Below the pieces are notes generated by a model. It was given only the letters and a program-made list of their open reading frames with translations, was not told the origin of the DNA and made no database searches. From DASRWI01 sp035654655 (GTDB lineage: Bacteria > Bacteroidota > Ignavibacteria > Ignavibacteriales > Ignavibacteriaceae): 64,000 nt of DNA. A program made the translations under genes and the position numbers. Below are positions 1 through 9,076 of the stretch, one piece after another. The DNA is taken from assembly GCA_035654655.1 (NCBI GenBank), contig DASRWI010000017.1:62001-126000 (forward strand). Reading direction: 5' to 3'. Positions within the stretch are counted from its first letter, which is position 1. Each line of letters opens with the position of its first letter.

Positions 1-1723
1 CATCAGCTCCATCTATTATTCTATGGTCATACGATAAACTTAACGGCAGCATTAAACGAGGTTCAAATTCGCCTTGATTGTAAATAGGTTCATATACTCC
101 TCTTGATACTCCAAGTATTGCAACTTCTGGTGAATTAACAATAGGAGTAAAATATGTACCACCTATTCCACCTAAATTTGTAATAGTAAAACAGGACCCT
201 GCCAAATCATCAAGTGATACTTTTTTATTTCTTGCTTTCTCAGCAAGTATGTTCATTTCAATTGAAATTTCAGTCAAAGTTTTTTTATCCACATTTTTAA
301 TTGAAGGTACTATCAATCCAAATTCAGTATCAACAGCAATTCCGATGTTATAATATTTTTTATAATAAATTTGCTTCCCTTCTAAATCAATACTGCTGTT
401 GAATTGTGGAAATTTCTTTAAAGCATATTCAATAACTTTAACAAGGATAGAAGTAACTGTTAATTTTGCTCCTTCTTTTTCAACCTTAGGACTCATCTGC
501 TTTCTAATTTTTTCAAGTTCAGTAATATCAGCCTTATCAAATTGAGTAACGTGGGGAATAACATTCCATGCGTAGCTTAAGTGTTCACCTGTTTTAATAC
601 GGATGTTATTCATGGGTTTAACATCAACTTGTCCAAACTTTGAAAAATCAGGAAGCTGCTCTTTTTTGATTCCTAAAAATCCAGAACTACCAGTCGCTGC
701 TTTTTTAGAAGCTTCTTCGTGTAATTTCTTTGAATATGCCTTAACATCATCCATTGAAATTCTTCCATTCTTACCTGTTCCCTTAACTTCATTTATATCA
801 ACACCAATTTCTCTTGCAATCCTCCTTACTGATGGAGCAGCTGGAGCAGCACCTTTGGATATAGGAGGCTGCTGGTCTATTTCACCAGGTTCAAATTTTT
901 CTTTTGCTCCGGAAGTTTTTGATGTTTCAGCTTTATCAGTTTCAATGAGACCTTTTTTGGATTCTTCTTTTTTAGTTTCCTCAATTTTAGGCTCTTCCTT
1001 TTTAATTTCTTCTTCTTTCTTTTCTTTTACTTCAGCAGTTTTTGGAGATACTGAAGCCGTTACATCTTTAGTCTTTGGAGCTTCAGTTGATTTAACCTTA
1101 ATTAAAGTTTGGTCAACCTTTGCATTGTCACCCGTTTTAACAAGTACTTCAGTGACTTCACCTCCAACTGAAGAAGGCACTTCAATAGTTGCTTTATCAG
1201 TTTCAATCTCAAGAATGCTTTGGTCCTTTTCAATTACATCTCCCTTTTTAACAAGTACATTCACTACTTGTGCAGAAGTAATATTCTCTCCAAGTTCAGG
1301 AAGTTTGATTTCTATTTCTTTTGATTCACCTTTAGGAGCTTTACTTCTTTTTTGTTCACCTGCATCTTCATTAGATTTTGCAGTTTCAGCCTGCTTTAAA
1401 TCTTCAGTTGATTTTGGCTGAGGTTTCTCTTCAGGTTTTACATCAGGTCTTTCTTCATTTTTTTGTTCTCCTTTACCATCTCCCGAATCACTGCTTATTT
1501 TTAATATTGTTGCACCAACTTTTACATTCTCTCCTGCCTTAACCATTACTTTGCTAATTTTTCCTGCTGATGGTGAAGGTACTTCAATGGTTGCCTTATC
1601 TGTTTCAATCTCAATTACTGGCTGATCCTGTTCAACTGTATCTCCCTCTTTTACAAGGACATTTACAATACTCGCCGATTCAATATTTTCTCCTAATTCA
1701 GGTAACTTAAATTCTATTTCCAT
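1..1723 (-). CDS. aceF: Pyruvate dehydrogenase E2, dihydrolipoyl acetyltransferase (3' end outside window)
   Basis: This is the acetyl-transferring core of the pyruvate dehydrogenase complex, which moves the acetyl group from E1 through lipoyl-lysine to CoA. Reading the minus strand from the ATG at 1723 gives 574 codons before the window edge. There are two lipoyl domains, each with an ETDKATIEVPS motif; the lipoylated lysines are near residues 43 and 177. They are separated by long Lys/Glu/Pro linkers. A peripheral subunit-binding domain follows (about 297-335, VRRIAREIGVDINEVKG), then the catalytic domain with the DHRIIDG active-site motif (His567, Asp571) almost at the edge. Only about 30 C-terminal residues should be missing. 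It lies 21 bases after aceE, so the two are cotranscribed. Two lipoyl domains, versus three in E. coli, is within normal variation. Confidence 0.95.
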   Translation of the reverse strand, partial: MEIEFKLPELGENIESASIVNVLVKEGDTVEQDQPVIEIETDKATIEVPSPSAGKISKVMVKAGENVKVGATILKISSDSGDGKGEQKNEERPDVKPEEKPQPKSTEDLKQAETAKSNEDAGEQKRSKAPKGESKEIEIKLPELGENITSAQVVNVLVKKGDVIEKDQSILEIETDKATIEVPSSVGGEVTEVLVKTGDNAKVDQTLIKVKSTEAPKTKDVTASVSPKTAEVKEKKEEEIKKEEPKIEETKKEESKKGLIETDKAETSKTSGAKEKFEPGEIDQQPPISKGAAPAAPSVRRIAREIGVDINEVKGTGKNGRISMDDVKAYSKKLHEEASKKAATGSSGFLGIKKEQLPDFSKFGQVDVKPMNNIRIKTGEHLSYAWNVIPHVTQFDKADITELEKIRKQMSPKVEKEGAKLTVTSILVKVIEYALKKFPQFNSSIDLEGKQIYYKKYYNIGIAVDTEFGLIVPSIKNVDKKTLTEISIEMNILAEKARNKKVSLDDLAGSCFTITNLGGIGGTYFTPIVNSPEVAILGVSRGVYEPIYNQGEFEPRLMLPLSLSYDHRIIDGAD

Positions 1724-1744
1724 TTTGTGTTTTACCTTTTCTCT

Positions 1745-4414
1745 TTAAGATTTCATTGGATTTTTTTTATCAGGATTTATTTCCAGGTCTTTCATTGCCT
1801 TTTTAACAACATCAGGCTTTATCTTACCTTCTTTTGCTAATGCACCTAATGCTGAAATAACAACGTGCCTATGGTCTACTTCAAAAAAGTCTCTTAATTC
1901 TTTTCTACCTTCACTTCTGCCATAACCATCTGTACCTAGTGATATAAGTGGTTTAGGGAACCACTTGGCAACAGAATCAGGTAAGGCTTTAACATAATCA
2001 GAGGATGCAACATATACTCCATCTTCATTTTTTAATGTCTCAGTTATATAAGGCACTTTAGGTGTTTCAAGAGGATTTAAATAATTCCATCTTTCTGTTT
2101 CAAGTGCATCTCTGTATAATTCTTTATAACTAGTAACACTCCAGATATCTGCTGCCACCTTATAATCAGCTTCTAATATTTCACCAGCTTTAATAACTTC
2201 ATTTAATATAGTTCCACTTCCCAACAAATGTGCTTTTAATTTATAGTTTTTATCTGATTTCTTAAACCTATATATACCTCTAAGAATTCCTTCTTTAGAG
2301 CCTTCGGGCATTGGGGGCATAGGATAATTTTCATTCATTACAGTTATGTAGTAAAAAATATTTTCCTGTTCTTCGTACATTCTTCTAATGCCTTCACGAA
2401 TTATCACAGCTATTTCATAAGCAAATGCAGGGTCATATGTAATTAGATTTGGAATAGGATAAACAATTAAATGACTATGTCCATCCTGATGCTGCAGACC
2501 TTCACCATTTAATGTTGTTCTGCCTGCCGTACCACCCACTAAAAATCCTTTACATCTGGTATCACCTGCTGCCCACCATAAATCTCCAGTTCGCTGGTAT
2601 CCAAACATTGAGTAATAAACAAAGAAAGGAATCATATTTATTCCGTGGGTTGCATATGCTGTTCCTGCAGCAATAAAAGATGACATTGAACCGGCTTCAG
2701 TTAATCCCTCTTCTAATATTTGACCATTTGTCGCTTCTTTATAGTATAACAAACTTGCTGCATCAACAGGTTCATAAAGCTGGCCAAGGTGAGAGTAAAT
2801 TCCAATTTGTCTAAACAATGCTTCCATACCAAAAGTTCTTGCTTCATCGGGTATAATAGGCACAATTAGTTTTCCGATCTCTTTATCCTTTAAAAGTTTA
2901 GCAAGAATTCTTACAAATACCATTGTCGAAGAAACATCTCTTCCTTCAGTTCCCGCATAAAATTCTTCGAATATTTCTTCGGGTGGTGTTTTTATTGCAC
3001 GAACATTTATTAATCTTGCAGGTTGATATCCTCCTAAAGCTTTTCTTCGTTCCTGAATATATTTATTCTCTAAACTATCTTCTTCAGGACGATAGAATGG
3101 TGCCTTTGCAACTTCTTCATCCGAGATAGGAATACCAAATCTGCTTCTAAATTCTTTTAATTCATCTTCATTTAATTTTTTCTGCTGATGTGTAATATTT
3201 TTTCCTTCACCACTTTCACCAAGTCCATAACCTTTTATAGTTTTAGCAAGAATGACTGTCGGTTGTCCTTTATGATTAACAGCAGCATGGTAAGCAGCAT
3301 AAACTTTTTCAGGATCGTGACCTCCTCTTTTCATTTTACGAAGCTGGTCATCTGATAAATGAGCTGCCATTTCCATTAAGTCAGGATCAACACCAAAGAA
3401 ATGTTCTCTAAAATATTTACCTGATTCAACTGAATACTTTTGCCATTGTCCATCAACCACTTCATTCATTCTTTTAACAAGTTTGCCTTCATAATCTTTT
3501 TCAAGTAATGGATCCCAATCACTTCCCCAAATTACTTTAATAACGTTCCAACCTGCACCTCTGAATGCAGCTTCAAGTTCCTGAATAATTTTTCCATTAC
3601 CTCTAACAGGTCCATCCAATCTTTGTAGATTACAATTGATAACAAAAATTAAATTGTCCAACTTTTCTCTTGAAGCAAGAGTAATAGCACCAAGAGTTTC
3701 CGGCTCATCTGTTTCACCATCTCCTAAAAAAGCCCAGACTTTATTATCAGTTTTTTTCTTCAAACCTCTATCTTCAAGGTATCTGTTAAATCTTGCCTGG
3801 TAGATTGCTTGTATTGGTCCTAATCCCATTGATACAGTTGGGAATTGCCAAAAACTTGGCATTAACCATGGATGAGGATAAGATGATAATCCACCATCCG
3901 GTTTTAACTCCCTCCTAAAATTTTCCATTTGCTTGTGAGAAATTCTCCCTTCAAGAAAAGCTCGTGCATAGATACCCGGTGAACCATGTCCCTGAAAGAA
4001 AATTTGGTCTCCTCCATCTTCATCTGTTCTTCCTTTAAAGAAATGATTAAATCCAATTTCCAATAAAGTAGCAGAGGACGCATAAGTAGAGATATGCCCT
4101 CCAATTCCTGATTCTAATTTATTAGCACGGACTACCATTGCCATAGCATTCCATCTAATCAAACTTTTTATACGTCTTTCTATTTCTCTATTGCCTGGGA
4201 AAGGAGGCTGCTGGTCTCTTGGAATTGTATTTATATAAGGAGTATTAGCAGTAAAAGGAATAGAAACTCCTGCTTTATGAGCTCTAATTTGTAATTGCTG
4301 TAATATTTCTTTTACTCTCTCAGGTCCGCCATGTTCTAATAAATAATCTAAGGAATATAACCACTCTTTAAGCTCGACTTCATTATTATCAACTTCAATA
4401 TTTTTATCGCTCAT
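1745..4414 (-). CDS. aceE: Pyruvate dehydrogenase E1 component, homodimeric type
   Basis: This is the thiamine diphosphate-dependent decarboxylase of the pyruvate dehydrogenase complex. Its 889 residues match the usual length of the single-chain (AceE) type, as opposed to the alpha2beta2 type. The ThDP-binding motif starts at GDGETDEPET (residues 231-240) and runs to the NCNLQRLDGPVRGN segment near 260-273. An N-terminal GHIS/GHGSPG region (about 105-147) is also typical. The ATG is preceded by AAGGAT at good spacing. It is the first gene of an aceE-aceF pair. A TATATTTG element about 80 bases upstream resembles a Bacteroidota -7 box, but no matching TTG is seen 20 bases before it. The function is secure from the family; the regulation is not visible. 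Confidence 0.97.
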   Translation of the reverse strand: MSDKNIEVDNNEVELKEWLYSLDYLLEHGGPERVKEILQQLQIRAHKAGVSIPFTANTPYINTIPRDQQPPFPGNREIERRIKSLIRWNAMAMVVRANKLESGIGGHISTYASSATLLEIGFNHFFKGRTDEDGGDQIFFQGHGSPGIYARAFLEGRISHKQMENFRRELKPDGGLSSYPHPWLMPSFWQFPTVSMGLGPIQAIYQARFNRYLEDRGLKKKTDNKVWAFLGDGETDEPETLGAITLASREKLDNLIFVINCNLQRLDGPVRGNGKIIQELEAAFRGAGWNVIKVIWGSDWDPLLEKDYEGKLVKRMNEVVDGQWQKYSVESGKYFREHFFGVDPDLMEMAAHLSDDQLRKMKRGGHDPEKVYAAYHAAVNHKGQPTVILAKTIKGYGLGESGEGKNITHQQKKLNEDELKEFRSRFGIPISDEEVAKAPFYRPEEDSLENKYIQERRKALGGYQPARLINVRAIKTPPEEIFEEFYAGTEGRDVSSTMVFVRILAKLLKDKEIGKLIVPIIPDEARTFGMEALFRQIGIYSHLGQLYEPVDAASLLYYKEATNGQILEEGLTEAGSMSSFIAAGTAYATHGINMIPFFVYYSMFGYQRTGDLWWAAGDTRCKGFLVGGTAGRTTLNGEGLQHQDGHSHLIVYPIPNLITYDPAFAYEIAVIIREGIRRMYEEQENIFYYITVMNENYPMPPMPEGSKEGILRGIYRFKKSDKNYKLKAHLLGSGTILNEVIKAGEILEADYKVAADIWSVTSYKELYRDALETERWNYLNPLETPKVPYITETLKNEDGVYVASSDYVKALPDSVAKWFPKPLISLGTDGYGRSEGRKELRDFFEVDHRHVVISALGALAKEGKIKPDVVKKAMKDLEINPDKKNPMKS

Positions 4415-4570
4415 TTAATATCCTTTGTATGTTTAACTTATTATTAAATAATGCTTTAATTATTCTATTTTGAGTTCAAATATAAATAAAAGTGAAATTA
4501 AAATTTTTTTGAAGTGATTAATGTCTACTCAGCATTTGTAGGATTAAATTTTATTTTGATGTTTTGGTAA

Positions 4571-4658
4571 TTCCTATGGAATGCTCGTTTAGTTTATTCG
4601 ATATGTTATTATTAGTGCATGCCTATGGAATGCATTCTTAATCTTCATTCCGTAGGAA
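4571..4658. repeat. Imperfect inverted repeat with CCTATGGAATG motif
   Basis: The spacer between aceE and the hydrolase gene holds TTCCTATGGAATG (4571-4583) and its near-complement CATTCCGTAGGAA (4646-4658), which match at 12 of 13 positions. A third copy of CCTATGGAATG, extended by the palindrome GAATGCATTC, sits between them (4622-4637). The right arm abuts the stop codon of the hydrolase gene, so transcripts could fold here. There is no clean T-run, so I do not call it a terminator. It looks like a degenerate intergenic repeat. Confidence 0.5.
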
Positions 4659-5498
4659 CTAAAAGTTTTTTAAATATTTTCCAAACCATGCCTTTTTTTC
4701 AGATTCAACTTCTCTTCTGTAGCCTTTCAGGTAATGGTCCCCTTCATCATAGAGAATTAATTTGTTGTAAATATTCCTCTTCTTGAGCTCTTCAGAAAAT
4801 TTCATTGATTGCTCAACAGGAACACTCTCATCTTTTTTCCCATGCATTATTAAATAAGGAATATCAGGTAGCTTATCTACTTTATTTATAATAGTTCTTT
4901 TTCTAAGTTCATCATCAAGATTATAATCACTTAGAAAATCTTTATAATCAGCAAACATAGTGTCGTTCATTTTCCCATAAGAATAAAAATCAGTTATAGC
5001 TCCTGATAATACTACACATTTGAAATCCTTATTTTTCATTAAGACTAAAAGAGACATCATCCCACCACGACTCCAACCTTCCATTCCCCATATATTAGTA
5101 TCAGCATTTTTGTATTCTTTAGCGGCATCCTTTAAATTTATAATATCATTAACATCATCGCCTCCAATCATATCTTGTCCTTCACCTCCATGATTGCCGC
5201 GATATTGAGATGCAAAAACAAAATAACCCCAACTTGCAATCTGACCATATATTCCCTTTGCAGTAAAATGGTCAATAGCACCTTTATTATGATATCCACC
5301 TCTGTTCCATATTATGCACGGAAGTTTTTCGTTGGATAAATTTTTTGGATAAGCAGCGTAACCTTTAACTTTCAATCCGTCTGATTCATATGTTATTTTT
5401 TCAACAACCGAATTCTCAAAAGCATCCTCACTCCACCCGCTGATGAGCATCTTAGTCTGTGTATTATTTAAGTGAACTTCTTTTTTATCAATAATCAT
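4659..5498 (-). CDS. Alpha/beta hydrolase, prolyl oligopeptidase/dienelactone hydrolase type
   Basis: A 279-residue alpha/beta hydrolase with the complete Ser-Asp-His triad visible: nucleophile Ser143 in GWSRGG, Asp223 in HGKKDESVP and His255 in DEGDHY. An oxyanion-type motif (WNRGG, about 64-68) precedes it. The layout resembles S9 peptidase catalytic domains without the propeller, and dienelactone hydrolase-like esterases; the substrate cannot be told from sequence. No signal peptide is seen, so it is probably cytoplasmic. The start lacks a clear Shine-Dalgarno sequence, like several genes here. It is divergent from the CBM48 glycoside hydrolase, with only 55 bases between the two starts, so the pair may share a control region. 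Confidence 0.85.
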   Translation of the reverse strand: MIIDKKEVHLNNTQTKMLISGWSEDAFENSVVEKITYESDGLKVKGYAAYPKNLSNEKLPCIIWNRGGYHNKGAIDHFTAKGIYGQIASWGYFVFASQYRGNHGGEGQDMIGGDDVNDIINLKDAAKEYKNADTNIWGMEGWSRGGMMSLLVLMKNKDFKCVVLSGAITDFYSYGKMNDTMFADYKDFLSDYNLDDELRKRTIINKVDKLPDIPYLIMHGKKDESVPVEQSMKFSEELKKRNIYNKLILYDEGDHYLKGYRREVESEKKAWFGKYLKNF

Positions 5499-5553
5499 AT
5501 TTAATTTTATTATTTATATTAGCAACTAATTTATATAAATATATTTTTAATCT

Positions 5554-7389
5554 ATGTCTTGGATTTCTCTTATGTTAAAATCTATTCTGCTAGTCATATT
5601 TCTAGGTATAAACATCTTACCTCAAGATACATCCTTAGTAAATGTTAGAATAAGATATAAACACCCGGCTCAAAAAGTTCAAATAGCTGGCAACTTTAAT
5701 AATTGGAATCCTCAGGAACACACCTTTATTAATAAGATTAAAGACCATTATATCGATTTAAAATTAAAACCTGGTTACTATTACTATAAATTAGTTGTTG
5801 ATGGAAATTGGATACCGGACCCTGAAAATCTTTTGAAAGTAAATGATGGTGGAACCAGTTTTAATTCAATAATGAAAGTCGGTAACCCTCCTGTTCCAGT
5901 TAGAAAAAAGAGAGATGTTCCTTTTCCTAAAGATAAACTTCCCGAACCAATATTAACTGATAGCAAAGACTTAATAGATCTTTATTATTTTACCTGGTAT
6001 TTAGCATGGCTGAAAATCATGAATGGAAATGAGCAATCAGGTTTTGCAAAAGAATTTATGGATGAAGGTTTTAATGAAATGATTTATCAATGGGATACCT
6101 GCTTTATGGTTCTATTTGGAATTTATAGCAATGGTATTTTCCCTGCTATGGCTTCCATAGATAATTTTTATTCACATCAAAGAAGCGATGGTTACATTCA
6201 AAGAGTTTACAATGAATTAACAGGCCTCCCAGTTGCAGAACCGACAAAAGATGAACCTATGGTTAATCCTCCTCTATTTGCCTGGACTGAATTAAAATAT
6301 TATCAGGTAACAGGAGATAGTTCCAGATTTAAAATTGTTTTGCCAAAATTAATTAAATATTTCAATTGGATTGAAGACAACTGCAAAACAGAATATGGTA
6401 AAGGTTTACATTATACATCTCCTCTTGGTAGTGGTATGGACAACACTCCCAGACCAAATGTTGATAAAGCAGCCTGGATTGATTTTTCTCTACAGCAATC
6501 TTTTGCAGCTAAGTGCATCAAAGAAATTGCACAAATAATAAATGAGAAAGAAATATATAATTCTTTCGATAAAAAGCATAAAGAGATCAATAATTTAATT
6601 AATGAATTTTGTTGGGATGACAAAAAAGGATTTTATTTCGATATGAAGACAGATGGAAAGCTAAGTCCTGTCTATCATATCGGAAGTTATTGGTCTTTTT
6701 TATCAGGAACAGCTGACAGCACTAAAGCTAATAAACAAATAAATTATTTGCTTGACACAAATTATTTCAAACGCCCTCATATGGTTCCTACTTTGGCTTA
6801 TTCAGATTCAAATTTTGATCCAAAAGGACATTATTGGCTGGGTAGTGTTTGGGCTCCAACAAATTACATGGTTATCAAGGGACTTGAAGAATATGGTTAT
6901 AATAAATTGGCAGATGAAATAGCTGCTAATCATCTAAAAAATATAAATTATATTTATAAAAATTTTACTCCTGATGAAAACAAAATTGCATTTGAAGAAA
7001 GATATCAGGACGGATATAAAACAATATGGGAATGTTATTCATCCGAATATAATGAACCTGCTACAAGATGGGATAATACATTCTACTCCAGACAAGATTT
7101 TGCAGGCTGGACAGCAGTTGGTCCAATTTCATTACTAATAGAAAACGTATTAGGATTTAAATTAGATGCCTCTATCAATACAATTTATTGGAACATAAAC
7201 AGAACTGATGAACATGGGATTAAGAATCTTAATTTTAACAACCAAAATATCTCATTGATTGCTTCACCGTATGAGAACAAAATGAAAATAAAGGTTATTG
7301 TAGAAAAACCCCTAAAATTAATAGTTTATAATAAAGGAATAAAAAACAACTTTGTAATAAATAAATCAGGAGATTATATAACTTATTGA
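5554..7389 (+). CDS. Secreted CBM48-containing trehalase-like (alpha/alpha)6 glycoside hydrolase
   Basis: A 611-residue protein with a hydrophobic N-terminal signal (about residues 7-23; cleavage probably near LPQ-DT). An AMPK1/CBM48-type glycogen-binding module follows (about 26-110), with the hallmark AGNFNNW and GYYYYKLVVDGNW motifs. The remainder matches the GH37/GH63/MGH1-like (alpha/alpha)6 barrel: SGMDNTPR (likely general acid Asp296), YWLGSVWAP, ECYSSEYNEP (likely basic Glu) and DFAGWTAVGP. It probably hydrolyses an alpha-linked glucoside in the periplasm or outside the cell. CBM48 usually accompanies GH13 enzymes acting on glycogen or starch, so its pairing with this barrel is less common. 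Its stop overlaps the nudix gene end on the other strand by 7 bases. Confidence 0.8.
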   Translation: MSWISLMLKSILLVIFLGINILPQDTSLVNVRIRYKHPAQKVQIAGNFNNWNPQEHTFINKIKDHYIDLKLKPGYYYYKLVVDGNWIPDPENLLKVNDGGTSFNSIMKVGNPPVPVRKKRDVPFPKDKLPEPILTDSKDLIDLYYFTWYLAWLKIMNGNEQSGFAKEFMDEGFNEMIYQWDTCFMVLFGIYSNGIFPAMASIDNFYSHQRSDGYIQRVYNELTGLPVAEPTKDEPMVNPPLFAWTELKYYQVTGDSSRFKIVLPKLIKYFNWIEDNCKTEYGKGLHYTSPLGSGMDNTPRPNVDKAAWIDFSLQQSFAAKCIKEIAQIINEKEIYNSFDKKHKEINNLINEFCWDDKKGFYFDMKTDGKLSPVYHIGSYWSFLSGTADSTKANKQINYLLDTNYFKRPHMVPTLAYSDSNFDPKGHYWLGSVWAPTNYMVIKGLEEYGYNKLADEIAANHLKNINYIYKNFTPDENKIAFEERYQDGYKTIWECYSSEYNEPATRWDNTFYSRQDFAGWTAVGPISLLIENVLGFKLDASINTIYWNINRTDEHGIKNLNFNNQNISLIASPYENKMKIKVIVEKPLKLIVYNKGIKNNFVINKSGDYITY

Positions 7390-7866
7390 AATTTAATGAA
7401 AAGATTTTTTGGTTCAGGAATAAAGTAGGACTTTGTAAACTGATGAACATCAGGAGAATTTACTAGTTCTTCTTTAGAAACATACTTATATTCATTATGC
7501 TGGTGTTCAGTTAATGAAGTAAAGTCAACATCAGCTTTTATTTTTAAGGCAAGAACAATATAGTGAGTAGTAAAAAGAGGCTCATTGAAGAAATTCTTTT
7601 CATAGTGATGTTCATATATACCTATAGGTGTCACTTTATCTTTAGTTATTTCAACACCTAATTCATCTTTTGAGATTCTTTTCAAGGCCTCATCAAGGTT
7701 TTCAGATTTAAAAGTTCTCCCCCCAGGAACAAACCAAAAACCTTTAGCCCGGTTCATTCTTTCTAAAGCCTAATAAAATCTCTCCTTTGCTATTTTGAAC
7801 TATTAAATCTAAAGTAAATAGTGATCCAAGTTGAATTAATTTTTTAAATTCTTTATTACTTAACAT
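7383..7866 (-). pseudogene. GDP-mannose mannosyl hydrolase (Nudix), frameshifted by one extra G
   Basis: The intact-looking frame from 7757 encodes only the last 124 residues and begins inside the conserved block (NRAKGFWFVPGGR). The missing N-terminus is present just upstream in another frame: an ATG at 7866 gives MLSNKEFKKLIQLGSLF, continuing to GEILLGFRKNEPG, then a stop. Removing one G from the GGG at 7748-7750 (minus strand CCGGGCTAA) joins the frames into NEPAKGFWFVPGG, the family consensus, and yields a 160-residue protein of normal length. The Nudix box (GGR..., ending SKDELG) and YEHHY are otherwise intact. The family releases GDP and mannose from GDP-mannose. Its start overlaps the GT4 gene end by 11 bases. 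The extra base could be a mutation, an assembly error or, less likely, a +1 frameshift site. Confidence 0.85.
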
Positions 7867-9037
7867 TTATATGTTTTTCTATAAAATCTAAATAACGTTC
7901 AGCGGCATTATCCCAGGAATAATAATAAATATGCTCATTATTATATTTTAATTGCTCTTTAATTAATTCATTATTATTCCAAATATTAAAAATTAGTTTT
8001 GCTAAATATTCAAAATTTTTAGGAGGATAAAAATTAATTTTTAAAATTTCACCCATTTCTTTATTAGGAGGTGTTTCAGAAGCTATTAAAGGAGTACCTG
8101 AAGCTGATGCTTCTAACATAGGTAAACTGCTTGCTTCGTAAAGAGCAGCAGTAATAAAAAACTTAGCTTTTTGATGTAATACTTTAATATCACTAAATGG
8201 GACTAAACCCAAATAATGTACACTACTCAAATTATTATCGGAAATAAACTTGAATATTTCATCCGCTGCAGATTCTTTGGCTCCTGTCATAACTAAAGGA
8301 ATATCAAGATTGTATTCTTTCATTAAAATATTTAAAGCCTTCAACACAGTGATATGGTTTTTATGGTACCATAATTGTGCAGGGAAAAAAATAAAATCAT
8401 CAGGGATATTATATTTTTCCTTTAAATAGGAATTATCATCTTTTTTTGAAAATAATTCTATATCTACACCAGAAGGAATTACAGGCACTTGTTCATCTTT
8501 TAGATTATAATAATTAATTAAATCATATTTAATAAAATTTGTTGCAGCCTGAATATATGTAGCATATTTTGCACTTAAGTCGTAATGAACTTTGCGGTTA
8601 AGTAATTCAGTTTTAGAAAAAAATTCAGGATAATGGATTTGCTGAATATCGTGCATAGATATTAAAGTTGGAATTTTAAATCCAAGAGGGAAAAGTATTG
8701 TCGTTGGGGTATATACAATATCAGCTCTTGATTCAATTTCATCAATTACATATTTGTAAAGTTTATCTGTAATAATTTTATATAATGATTCCCCTGAAAG
8801 TAATGCAACAGCTCTTATATAATAATTAAATTTAGAGACTTCAGGTAATTCAATTATTTCAAAGTTTGTAAATTTTTTATAATTTTCAAATAAATGTTTA
8901 TTAGTGCTTTTAACAAATAATTTAAAATTATGATTTCTACCTCTTCTGCCAAATCCATTTAATAATCCAAAAGTATAAGTATTTATACCTCCACCATATT
9001 TAGGATTAATATTAAAACAATTAAGACCGATGTTCAT
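7856..9037 (-). CDS. Glycosyltransferase family 4 (GT-B fold)
   Basis: A 393-residue GT-B glycosyltransferase. The N-terminus (MNIGLNCFNINPKYGGGINT) has the glycine-rich acceptor-side loop of GT4 enzymes. The C-terminal half carries LWYHKNH, a VMTGAKES/YLGLVPFSDI region and the nucleotide-sugar site ALYEASSLPMLEASASGTPLIAS with its E-x7-E signature. It should transfer a sugar from a nucleotide donor to a glycolipid intermediate on the cytoplasmic side of the membrane; the presence of a GDP-mannose hydrolase next door makes a mannosyl-type donor plausible but unproven. It is the fifth gene of a minus-strand glycan operon, after the flippase. Confidence 0.88.
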   Translation of the reverse strand: MNIGLNCFNINPKYGGGINTYTFGLLNGFGRRGRNHNFKLFVKSTNKHLFENYKKFTNFEIIELPEVSKFNYYIRAVALLSGESLYKIITDKLYKYVIDEIESRADIVYTPTTILFPLGFKIPTLISMHDIQQIHYPEFFSKTELLNRKVHYDLSAKYATYIQAATNFIKYDLINYYNLKDEQVPVIPSGVDIELFSKKDDNSYLKEKYNIPDDFIFFPAQLWYHKNHITVLKALNILMKEYNLDIPLVMTGAKESAADEIFKFISDNNLSSVHYLGLVPFSDIKVLHQKAKFFITAALYEASSLPMLEASASGTPLIASETPPNKEMGEILKINFYPPKNFEYLAKLIFNIWNNNELIKEQLKYNNEHIYYYSWDNAAERYLDFIEKHINVK

Positions 9038-9076
9038 AATTTTTTAGCTAAACTACTGATAATTTTTTTTATTCTT

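Noticed and set aside
603..1421. A 272-residue open frame on the plus strand
   Set aside because: It is entirely antisense to aceF, whose minus-strand frame has clear lipoyl, binding and catalytic motifs. The plus-strand product is Ser/Phe-rich with no family pattern.
7741..7866. A programmed +1 frameshift in the nudix gene as the primary explanation
   Set aside because: No Shine-Dalgarno-like stimulator or known slippery quadruplet is present, and the nudix family is not known to use recoding. An indel or assembly error is simpler; recoding is kept only as an alternative.
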